Assembly: GCA_041624375.1 (NCBI GenBank) | Contig: JBFJVD010000006.1 | Coordinates: 1-35,390, forward strand | DNA from: JBFJVD01 sp041624375 | GTDB taxonomy: Bacteria; Chloroflexota; Anaerolineae; Anaerolineales; E44-bin32 | Length of the DNA: 35,390 bases | Reading direction: 5' to 3' | The notes under the pieces: generated by a model | The model's database searches: none | Told to the model about the DNA's origin: nothing | Seen by the model: only the letters and a program-made list of their open reading frames with translations | Position numbers and translations under genes: made by a program | Part shown: one piece after another, positions 7,834 to 14,409 of the stretch | Position numbering within the stretch: the first letter of the stretch is position 1 | Layout: each line of letters begins with the position of its first letter

Positions 7834-8636
7834 CCATTGACGGCACGATCCAGCTGGTGGCCCTCTTGTTCTTCGCTGGATTTGGGCTTGCCATCTGGGT
7901 AGGCTGGCGGGAGATCCGGGCAGCGACCGGGCTCTCTTACTTCATGCTCCGTCGAGAGCGGGTAGCCAGGGGTTGGCAGTTGATCGCGCTCGGTTTTCTG
8001 CTCGGCGCGGGTGGCCTTATCGTGCAGTTCTTTGGCCGTCAGGCTGTCTATACCATCGTCCCGCCGACGCCATCGCAGACCCCGTCGCTCACGCCTACCG
8101 GCACGCCGACCATGACCCTGACAGCCTCCATCACCCCGACACCCTCAATCACGCCCACCCCTTCCATCACCCCCACACCGACCATTACCGGAACGCCCTC
8201 CCTTCCTGAGGCGATCACGGTGCTGTTCCGGGAGACGGTCACCCCTCCCGCCGAGGCTGCGCTGAGCCCGCTCCAGGTGGCCCGCACCTTGAACAACCTC
8301 AATCAGGCTGTGAATCCCTCGGACACCTTTGAGAATCCCGTCGGGCGTCTGTACGCCGCGTTTACCTACAACAACCTGCTGGATGGGATCCGCTGGACCG
8401 CCATCTGGTACCGAGGGGATGAGATCCTGTGTGTTGAAACGGCACCGTGGGATGGCGGCACGGGGGGGTTTGGCTTCACGGAATGTGAGCCAACCTTCTG
8501 GCCGCCCGGAGAATATGAGATTCAGATGTTTCTGGGTGAGGTCTGGTTTGTCTCGACGCGCTTTACGATCGTTGGGGAGCCGCCAACGGCGACGCCTTCA
8601 CCGCCACCGAGCCCCTCCCCCTCTGCAACCCCCTGA
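7830..8636 (+). CDS. Membrane-anchored protein with P/T-rich linker, unknown function
   Basis: The function of this 268-residue protein is not recognised. Two hydrophobic helices are seen near residues 8-26 and 50-68, separated by a basic stretch (REIRAAT, LRRERVARGW), so the protein is probably anchored with its C-terminus outside. Next comes a linker rich in threonine and proline (77-125) with three SITPTP-type repeats, then a globular region of about 120 residues (LNNLNQAV, RWTAIWYRGDEILC, PPGEYEIQMFLGEVWFVSTRFTIVG) that reads as a beta-rich, Ig-like ligand domain. The tail is again P/S-rich. The GTGA overlap with the alpha-galactosidase gene places it last in that operon. Such linkers are common in surface proteins of Anaerolineae-type bacteria. 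Its role may be binding at the cell surface, but nothing in the sequence proves this. Confidence 0.75.
   Translation: MTIDGTIQLVALLFFAGFGLAIWVGWREIRAATGLSYFMLRRERVARGWQLIALGFLLGAGGLIVQFFGRQAVYTIVPPTPSQTPSLTPTGTPTMTLTASITPTPSITPTPSITPTPTITGTPSLPEAITVLFRETVTPPAEAALSPLQVARTLNNLNQAVNPSDTFENPVGRLYAAFTYNNLLDGIRWTAIWYRGDEILCVETAPWDGGTGGFGFTECEPTFWPPGEYEIQMFLGEVWFVSTRFTIVGEPPTATPSPPPSPSPSATP
8127..8180 (+). repeat. Three in-frame 18-base repeats coding SITPTP
   Basis: Three consecutive 18-base units each encode Ser-Ile-Thr-Pro-Thr-Pro. The DNA copies are imperfect at third codon positions, so the peptide rather than the nucleotide sequence appears conserved. They form the core of the extracellular linker of the membrane protein. 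Confidence 0.8.
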
Positions 8637-8646
8637 GTCTACGGGA

Positions 8647-8665
8647 GGTCAGCTCGAGCCTGACC
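8647..8665. terminator. Possible bidirectional hairpin between converging genes
   Basis: GGTCAG (8647-8652) and CTGACC (8660-8665) form an inverted repeat with a 7-base loop in the 12-base gap and the end of the converging peptidase gene. There is no T-run on either side, so it is a weak candidate. Confidence 0.3.
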
Positions 8666-9752
8666 CCCCAAGTACGGTCCCCGCTTGAACCAGCGCCAGC
8701 AAGCTTCGATAGCCGCCGCCCATGGGATCGAGTTCGATAAACTCATCCATCGAGTGCGCTTCCCCGCCACGCGTCAGGCCCACACAGATGGCCGGCAGCC
8801 CCAGACTGATCGGCAGGCTGGCGTCTGTGGAGGCAGCGTCGAAACGCAGGGGAGCCGCGTCGCCGTGTTTAAACGCGGCGCAGGCCGCCTGCACCAGCGG
8901 ATGGTCGGCGGGAAGCTCGCCACCGGGACGGGCGCCGATTTCCTGAACTTCAATCTCTGTGTCGGCGACCTTCTGCTGGCGGACCAGCGCGGCGATCGAT
9001 TCGCCGAGGGCCGCCAGACTTGCGGGGTCTTCTGAACGAAGATCCAGATCAAGATAGGCATGGTCGGCGATGGTGTTGACACTCGTGCCGCCGCTGAAGC
9101 TCCCAATATTCAGCGTTGTCCGGGGAGAGGCCGGGAGAGGAAGTGCTTGCAGCTTGGCCCCGAGGTCGATCAACAGGTGAACGGCCGACGTCCTCCCCGC
9201 ATGGATCCAGGAGTGGCCCCCACGGGTGTGGACTTCGACCCGGAGCCGGCGGACAGGCAGGGCCCTATGATAGATGTGCCCGAGCGCCATCCCCTCTACG
9301 GCGATGTATGCGCCGGGCGAATCTCCGAACCGGGTGACGATCTCGCGCATGCCGCGCAGATTGCCCAGGCCTTCCTCTCCGACGTTGGCCACAAGCCATA
9401 CATCGCTCGGAAGATCCATTGCGGACAAATCCTCAGCCAACTCTACGAGGGCGGCCAGGGCGACCGCATTGTCGCCGACCCCTGGCCCGTAGAGGCGGCC
9501 GTTCCGGGCCGTGGTGGTGAGGACCGTGCCGGCGGGAAAAACGTGGTCCAGGTGTGCGCTGACGATCACGGGATCGCCCAGCCCGCCCGGAATTCTGAGA
9601 TATAGATTGCCGACCTCGTCGATTTCAGGGAAGAGCGAATCAAGTGATCGAAAGGCCTGGGCGAGGTATTCGGCGCGCAGATTCTCATCGAATGTCGGCG
9701 CAGGGATAGCTTGAATCTCGCGGGTTCTCTGGAGCCAGCGCTCGAGGACCAT
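8649..9752 (-). CDS. M20-family metallopeptidase
   Basis: This 367-residue zinc-dependent exopeptidase or amidohydrolase belongs to the M20 clan. Metal and catalytic residues are seen in order: SAHLDHVFPAG (H67, D69), GPGVGDNAVAL (D94), VANVGEEGLGN (catalytic E126, metal E127), IAVEGM (E153) and the C-terminal TRGGEAHSMDEF (H333). A dimerisation insert with HTRGGHSWIHAGRTSA follows the usual place. The open frame extends 22 codons further upstream, but that stretch overlaps the sugar-kinase gene; I prefer the ATG at 9752, two bases after the kinase stop codon. There is no signal peptide, so it is cytoplasmic. It is closest in pattern to peptidase-T-like members, but tripeptidase versus deacylase activity cannot be read from sequence. 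Confidence 0.87.
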   Translation of the reverse strand: MVLERWLQRTREIQAIPAPTFDENLRAEYLAQAFRSLDSLFPEIDEVGNLYLRIPGGLGDPVIVSAHLDHVFPAGTVLTTTARNGRLYGPGVGDNAVALAALVELAEDLSAMDLPSDVWLVANVGEEGLGNLRGMREIVTRFGDSPGAYIAVEGMALGHIYHRALPVRRLRVEVHTRGGHSWIHAGRTSAVHLLIDLGAKLQALPLPASPRTTLNIGSFSGGTSVNTIADHAYLDLDLRSEDPASLAALGESIAALVRQQKVADTEIEVQEIGARPGGELPADHPLVQAACAAFKHGDAAPLRFDAASTDASLPISLGLPAICVGLTRGGEAHSMDEFIELDPMGGGYRSLLALVQAGTVLGGSGSS

Positions 9753-9754
9753 CG

Positions 9755-10768
9755 TTAGATGACCTTGACCGAATCTCGGAGGGCCTCCAGGCGCGCGTGA
9801 GCCAGGCCGGGCAGGCACTCGGCCGCAAACTTGCCCCCAATCCCCTCAAGAGCAACCGAAGCGGAGATGGCCCCGCGCAAAGCCGCTTCCAGCGGGTCGC
9901 TGGTGAGCGCCAAACCCACCAGGAAGCCGCCACAGTACGCGTCCCCAGCGCCTGTCCGGTCACGGATCTCGACAGGATATGCCGGTACCGCCCAGCGGTG
10001 ATTTCCGTCCTTGGCCAAGAGTGACTGCCCTCGCCCCCCGCGCTTGATCACAACGATCGACGGACCCATCTCAGCGAAGGCCTCGGCCATCTCCCAGACG
10101 TCCGGCTCCGCCGGCCGGAAGAAGGCAGCGGCATGAGCCTCGCTCACATGGAAGGCATCCAGGCCATTCAGGAGCAGACGGACTTCCTCTTGATAACCAG
10201 GCTCCATGTACCTTGCGGCGGCGTCGAGGGTGACGAGGCGGGTGCCAAGCTCGCGAAGACGGACGGGCAGGACGGTGTGACTCGAATGGCTTGCCGGTGA
10301 TAGATGAACCCCGCGCGATTCCGCGACTCGATTCGGTAGGTCGTCGGGCCGGACCTCAAGACGCGGTCTGGTGCTGCCGTTCAGGTCGAGCAGGCGCTCC
10401 CCAGGGTAGTCGAGCAGCTCCTTGGGCATTGACTCGCCAATGCGGAGGAAATGCGCGGCGGGATTGGAGGCTTCGCGCTCTGTTGGCGTTAGATAGGCGT
10501 AGAAGCGCCGCATATCTTCGGGTTCACTGAGAACCCGAACAGTTTGGGCAAGCAGGCCGACCTTTTCAAATGTGTCCAGCCAGTCAAGTGGATAGTTTGC
10601 GCCTACGCGACTGATAAGGGCGACCGAGGCCTCCCAAACGCGAGCCCCTGCGCCGGCATACAGTGCAGAGCCTCCGGGGATGCGAAGGTAGACTTCACCC
10701 TCGGCCGTAATGAGGTAGTCTTCTGTGAGGGCGCCGATAAACGCATAGTCGAAACTTCGCGTGACCAT
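9755..10768 (-). CDS. PfkB/ribokinase-family sugar kinase
   Basis: This 337-residue ATP-dependent kinase phosphorylates a sugar or nucleoside. The N-terminal PfkB region has the glycine pair in LRIPGGSALYAGAGARVW, and the C-terminal signature is RDRTGAGDAYCGGFLVG with catalytic base D276. IVVIKRGGRGQSLL and the final SVALEGIGG fit the nucleotide-binding end. The start is an ATG 8 bases downstream of a perfect TATAAT, with no Shine-Dalgarno sequence, pointing to a leaderless message. The peptidase gene follows after two bases and is surely co-transcribed. The substrate is not evident: insertions around 85-160 (PEDMRRFYAYLTPTEREAS) differ from ribokinase and fructokinase as I know them. It may feed sugars released by GH36 or GH1, but that link is only a guess. 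Confidence 0.87.
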   Translation of the reverse strand: MVTRSFDYAFIGALTEDYLITAEGEVYLRIPGGSALYAGAGARVWEASVALISRVGANYPLDWLDTFEKVGLLAQTVRVLSEPEDMRRFYAYLTPTEREASNPAAHFLRIGESMPKELLDYPGERLLDLNGSTRPRLEVRPDDLPNRVAESRGVHLSPASHSSHTVLPVRLRELGTRLVTLDAAARYMEPGYQEEVRLLLNGLDAFHVSEAHAAAFFRPAEPDVWEMAEAFAEMGPSIVVIKRGGRGQSLLAKDGNHRWAVPAYPVEIRDRTGAGDAYCGGFLVGLALTSDPLEAALRGAISASVALEGIGGKFAAECLPGLAHARLEALRDSVKVI

Positions 10769-10776
10769 CTTGCCGC

Positions 10777-10782
10777 ATTATA
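10777..10782 (-). promoter_or_regulatory. -10 TATAAT, leaderless sugar-kinase promoter
   Basis: On the minus strand, TATAAT ends 8 bases before the ATG at 10768. No good -35 is present at the usual distance. The spacing equals that of the other leaderless candidates. Confidence 0.6.
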
Positions 10783-10826
10783 CAGGAGGGCGAGACTGCA
10801 AAACCGAAAGTAACTCGAAAGGGTTA

Positions 10827-10855
10827 TTGGCTGCCAATGTTAAAATATGTATAAT
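10827..10855 (+). promoter_or_regulatory. Sigma70-type promoter of the OmpR-type regulator
   Basis: TTGGCT (10827-10832), 17 bases, then a perfect TATAAT (10850-10855). The start should be near 10862, giving a leader of about 58 bases to the ATG at 10920. The divergent sugar-kinase -10 lies 44 bases away, so one protein could control both. Confidence 0.72.
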
Positions 10856-10866
10856 GGCATAGAATG

Positions 10867-10892
10867 GGCAGCGGCAGCCAGGTACCGCTGCC
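10867..10892 (+). other. Leader hairpin upstream of the atypical regulator
   Basis: GGCAGCGG (10867-10874) pairs perfectly with CCGCTGCC (10885-10892) across a 10-base loop. It lies at about +5 to +30 of the predicted transcript and is followed by the weak GAAGG ribosome-binding site. It could be an RNA hairpin or an operator dyad. Confidence 0.5.
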
Positions 10893-10919
10893 AGCCGGTT
10901 GGGTCTGAAGGTCCCCCTC

Positions 10920-11591
10920 ATGCCAGATGCCAGCATCATCTTAATCGAGAGCGGACGGACGAATGCGCCGTCCTTCGCTCCATCTTTGGAGAAGAAGGGC
11001 TACGATCTCGACGTCCATAACAGCGTCGACGAGGCGCTCGATTCATCGCGCAAGGCGAAGCCAAATCTCGTCATCCTTGACGCCGCTTCGATGCGTACCC
11101 CAGGCACCCGAATGTGCCGTCGGCTGCGCGCTGCGCTCGACGGGATCCCGATCATTCTCATCTCCTCCGAAGGGACACGGCCGACTCCGGGGACCGGAGC
11201 CAGCCTGGCGCTGGTTCATCCCTTCACCCCACGCAAGCTGCTGAATCGGGTGAGCCGGCTGCTACCCGGGGATGAGCGCTTCGACCTGAGTGTGGGCCCT
11301 CTGACCTTGAATCTGGCGCAGCGAAAGGTCGTCCACATGGGGAGAGAAGCGCGGCTGACACCCAAGCAGGCCAAGCTGCTCGAAGTCTTTATGCGTAACC
11401 CCGGCCGATTGCTGACGCGCAAGAAGCTCATCCGCCAGGTCTGGCAGACAGATTACACCGGCGACACCCGCACATTGGATGTTCACATCAGCTGGCTCCG
11501 TCGCGCGATTGAAGAAGATGTGCGTCGGCCGCAGCTTATCAAGACCATCCGCGGGATGGGCTACCGGCTCGACCTGCCCGAAGAAAGCTGA
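10920..11591 (+). CDS. OmpR/PhoB-type regulator with degenerate receiver
   Basis: This 223-residue protein has a receiver-like domain (1-115) and a winged-helix DNA-binding domain (122-218: RLTPKQAKLLEVFMRN, RKKLIRQVW, TRTLDVHISWLRRAIEED, IKTIRGMGYRL). The winged helix is standard. The receiver is not: the usual DD/ED pair is replaced by IIES, the phosphoacceptor aspartate survives (VILDAAS, D54), the switch position reads ISSEG, and the conserved KP lysine is histidine (ALVHPF, H100). It is therefore unlikely to be switched by ordinary Mg-dependent phosphorylation. I chose ATG 10920, preceded by GAAGG; a TTG at 10899 would add seven residues and has no ribosome-binding site. No kinase is adjacent. 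Its targets are unknown; autoregulation through the leader dyad is possible. Confidence 0.9.
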   Translation: MPDASIILIESGRTNAPSFAPSLEKKGYDLDVHNSVDEALDSSRKAKPNLVILDAASMRTPGTRMCRRLRAALDGIPIILISSEGTRPTPGTGASLALVHPFTPRKLLNRVSRLLPGDERFDLSVGPLTLNLAQRKVVHMGREARLTPKQAKLLEVFMRNPGRLLTRKKLIRQVWQTDYTGDTRTLDVHISWLRRAIEEDVRRPQLIKTIRGMGYRLDLPEES

Positions 11592-11636
11592 CCGCTCCTG
11601 CTCCCTGCGCGGCTTGATATCAAGAGTCCGAAATCT

Positions 11637-11667
11637 AGCGACGCACCGTCCATGACGGTGCGTCGCT
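11637..11667. repeat. Inverted repeat with ACGCACCGT core (copy 1)
   Basis: A perfect 13-bp stem, AGCGACGCACCGT / ACGGTGCGTCGCT, encloses the loop CCATG in the gap between two converging genes. No T-run follows on either strand. The stem core recurs at 16260-16281. It is probably a bidirectional, Rho-independent-like terminator, but a dispersed repeat is possible. Confidence 0.6.
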
Positions 11668-11698
11668 CATACCGGACAGCTGGCGATCAGCTATACGC

Positions 11699-13006
11699 TC
11701 ATTCGATCAACGTAATCCCGCGGGCACCGACGTTGTCGCCAACGCCGACGGCGATCGGCAGGCTCTCGCCCAGCTCGCGAGAGATGTGAAGGCTGAGCGG
11801 AATCTCCCCGTTTCTCCAACCGCGGACTGCCCTAACACTGGATCGGAAGGGAAGCTCCTCGAACGCTGGATCAATCTCCCAATATGCCACGCTATCGGGG
11901 AAGTCGGACCCGGTATCGCTGCCGGACAGACCCAGCAGGTCGATCCGCCACTCATCACTTTCAGCGACCAGCCGGGCCTCAGGCTTGAGGGTCGGCCGTG
12001 CTGCCTCTCTTCCAGGCTCCTGCCACACGGTGAATCCCGGCTGCTCTGTTTCAAGCAGGAGCCGCCGGTAGGCGGTCTGCACCGCCAATGGCGTCCGGTC
12101 GCAGGCGATCCAGCGCCGTCCAAGGCGCCCTGCCACTGTCGGCGTCGTTCCTGAGCCGCAGAAGAAATCGCCCACCAGGTCACCCGGGTTGCTGGAGGCC
12201 CGAATCACACGCTCCAGCAAGGCTTCGGGCTTTTGGGTCGGGTAGCCAGTTCGCTCCCGGTGCAGTCGAGCGACAACCGGGAAATACCACCAGTCCTCCG
12301 GAACCTTGCCGCGCTCGAGGTCCGGCCTCTTGCCGAATCCGGCTTTGGGAGAGGATTCGAACGTGCGCACGGTGGAGGGGTCATAGGGCACGCGAACATC
12401 ATCGGCGTTGAAGGTGTAATCGGCCGATTTGGTGTAGACCAGGATCGTGTCGTGCTTGCGCTTGAATGCGGAGCGGATCGGTGAGGGTCCGTGGTAGACC
12501 CAGATGATTTCGTTGAGCAAGCGATTCGGACCGAAGAGCTCGTCGAGGAGCACGCGGACATATGCGGCGGCATGCCAGTCAAGGTGGACATATAAGGTCC
12601 CTGTAGGCGCAAGCAGCCGGTACATGAGCTCGAGCCGGGGGGCCATCATGTCGAGGTATGCAGCTCCGTCGGACCAGAGGTCGTCGTAGCCGGGTACCGT
12701 TTCCCAACCGGAGGGCCTGCGTGAATCTTCGTCGCGCCCCACCCGGGCGGCATACGCTTTGCCTGTCAGGAAGGGGGGGTCGGCGTAGATCAAATCAAAT
12801 TGGCCATCGAAGCTGGCGGACAGGGCCGCCATGACGCCGAGATTGTCCGCCTCGACAAGGCGGTTATCGAGTGACGGTGCGCGGTCTGGGGCACCAACAG
12901 GCGGAACTTCGCGCACGCAAGTCAGCTCGGCAGGGTCGACCTCTGGCCGTGCAGCCCGCCGCCAGCTGAGGTGGGCGAACGGCTCACGCGGTCGCTTGCG
13001 TGTCAT
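11699..13006 (-). CDS. Beta-class amino-DNA methyltransferase (N6-A or N4-C)
   Basis: This 435-residue DNA methyltransferase transfers a methyl group from SAM to an exocyclic amine. Catalytic motif IV (LIYADPPF, residues 73-79) comes before the SAM-binding motif FFCGSGTT (281-288, FxGxG), which is the beta order. GYPTQKPEALLERVI (254-268) and DRTPLAVQTAYRRL are typical flanking motifs. About 120 residues after the SAM motif (315-435) form an extension with no motif I can name. No restriction endonuclease or specificity subunit is adjacent, so it looks like an orphan enzyme. It starts 15 bases after the GTPase gene with AAGGAAGG as ribosome-binding site, so the two are co-transcribed. Type III Mod-like relatives share this layout. 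The recognition sequence cannot be deduced. Confidence 0.9.
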   Translation of the reverse strand: MTRKRPREPFAHLSWRRAARPEVDPAELTCVREVPPVGAPDRAPSLDNRLVEADNLGVMAALSASFDGQFDLIYADPPFLTGKAYAARVGRDEDSRRPSGWETVPGYDDLWSDGAAYLDMMAPRLELMYRLLAPTGTLYVHLDWHAAAYVRVLLDELFGPNRLLNEIIWVYHGPSPIRSAFKRKHDTILVYTKSADYTFNADDVRVPYDPSTVRTFESSPKAGFGKRPDLERGKVPEDWWYFPVVARLHRERTGYPTQKPEALLERVIRASSNPGDLVGDFFCGSGTTPTVAGRLGRRWIACDRTPLAVQTAYRRLLLETEQPGFTVWQEPGREAARPTLKPEARLVAESDEWRIDLLGLSGSDTGSDFPDSVAYWEIDPAFEELPFRSSVRAVRGWRNGEIPLSLHISRELGESLPIAVGVGDNVGARGITLIE

Positions 13007-13021
13007 AGAGCGAGGCCTTCC

Positions 13022-14341
13022 TTAGGCGCCAAACTTCTCGCGCAGCAGATCCTCAAGCGTTGGGGCGCCGATCTCCTGCAGCTCATATCGGATTCTCTGG
13101 CTGGGCTTATTCAAGTTGAGGAGGCGCCCGAGGTCAATCGGCGTGCCGATCAACACCAGATCGGCGTCCGCCCGGTTGATGGTCTCTTCAAGTTCCTTCA
13201 TCTGGGCTTCACCGTAGCCCATCGCCGGCAGCACGTCGCCCGTATTGGGATACTTCCCATAGGTCTCTGCAATGCTGCCCACGGCATGCGGTCGGGGGTC
13301 GACGATCGACTGTGCGCCGTAGCGCTGGGCCGCCACCCAGCCGGCTCCGTAGGCCATATCCCCATGGGTGAGCGTTGGGCCATCCTCCACCACAATGACC
13401 CGCGCGCCGCGAATGGCCACTGGATCATCGACGTAAATCGGGGAAGCTGCCTCAATAATCACCGCCCCCGGGTTCATCTCGCGTACATTCTGGCGCACGG
13501 TACGGACATCGGCCGCATCGGCCGTATCCACCTTGTTGATCACCACACAGTCTGCCGAAAGCACGTTGGTCTCCCCGGGATGGTAGGTCTGCTCATGCCC
13601 AGGACGGTGCGGATCGACGACGACGATGTGGAAATCGCTCACGAAGAAGGGCGGCTCGTTATTTCCACCATCCCAAAGGACGACATCAGCCTGGGACTCG
13701 GCCTCCCGCAAGATCCGCTCATAATCGACCCCGGCGAAGACCACCGAGCCACGCGCCAGATGCGGTTCGTACTCCTCACGCTCTTCAATCGTCGCCTGTG
13801 CGGCTTCGAGATCCTCATAGGTCGCGAAGCGCTGGACCGCCTGGGCCACCAGGTCGCCGTACGGCATCGGATGGCGGACGACGGCCACCTGATGGCCGAG
13901 GTCCCTCAGGATGCCAGCCACGCGGCGGCTTGTCTGGCTCTTGCCGCTGCCCGTTCTGGCGGCGCCGACCGAGACCACCGGCTTGGTCGATTTCAGCTGC
14001 GTGGAACGCAAGCCCATCAGCCGGAAATCCGATCCGGCGGCGAGCACGCGGGATGCTTTGTGCATCACGTATTCGTGTGAGATGTCACTGTAGGCAAATA
14101 CCACCTGATCGACTTGCAGATCGTCGATCAGCTGCGGCAGCTGATCCTCTGGATAGATCGGAATGCCTTCCGGATACAGCGATCCCGAGAGCTCGGCTGG
14201 ATAGGTGCGGCCTTCGATGTTGGGGATCTGGGTGGCTGTGAAGGCAACCACCCTGTAGGACTCATTCTTCCGGAAATAGACGTTGAAGTTGTGGAAGTCG
14301 CGACCTGCGGCACCCATGATGAGGACGCGTTGTGGTTCCAT
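13022..14341 (-). CDS. Cyclic 2,3-diphosphoglycerate synthetase-family GTPase
   Basis: The 439-residue protein resembles the cDPGS family first known from archaea, where the enzyme makes cyclic 2,3-diphosphoglycerate, a thermoprotectant. Residues 1-118 are Rossmann-like (VLIMGAAGRDFHNFNVYFR, DQVVFAYSDISHEYVM). A P-loop follows (VSVGAARTGSGKSQTSRRVA, K134), then VLWDGGNNEPPF, HIVVVDPHRPGHEQTYHPGE and the NKVD base-recognition motif (269-272). ATG 14341 is preceded by AGGAGG at 14354-14359, 12 bases away; the open frame extends 64 codons further but overlaps argS. The family is also found widely in bacteria with untested function, so metabolite synthesis should not be assumed. The methyltransferase gene follows at once. 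The family assignment is firm; the activity is uncertain. Confidence 0.85.
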   Translation of the reverse strand: MEPQRVLIMGAAGRDFHNFNVYFRKNESYRVVAFTATQIPNIEGRTYPAELSGSLYPEGIPIYPEDQLPQLIDDLQVDQVVFAYSDISHEYVMHKASRVLAAGSDFRLMGLRSTQLKSTKPVVSVGAARTGSGKSQTSRRVAGILRDLGHQVAVVRHPMPYGDLVAQAVQRFATYEDLEAAQATIEEREEYEPHLARGSVVFAGVDYERILREAESQADVVLWDGGNNEPPFFVSDFHIVVVDPHRPGHEQTYHPGETNVLSADCVVINKVDTADAADVRTVRQNVREMNPGAVIIEAASPIYVDDPVAIRGARVIVVEDGPTLTHGDMAYGAGWVAAQRYGAQSIVDPRPHAVGSIAETYGKYPNTGDVLPAMGYGEAQMKELEETINRADADLVLIGTPIDLGRLLNLNKPSQRIRYELQEIGAPTLEDLLREKFGA

Positions 14342-14409
14342 AAATCGGCGATGCCTCCTGGTGAGGATGAGAGATCCCTGTTTGCCTGGCACATGAGCCG
14401 GCAGCTTGA

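Noticed and set aside
8127..8180. Possible CRISPR-like short repeat array
   Set aside because: The units are in-frame, without spacers, and code a proline/threonine linker.
12971..14080. Open frame of 369 codons on the + strand
   Set aside because: It is antisense to the cDPGS-family GTPase, with a clear P-loop. No domain is seen in the shadow frame.
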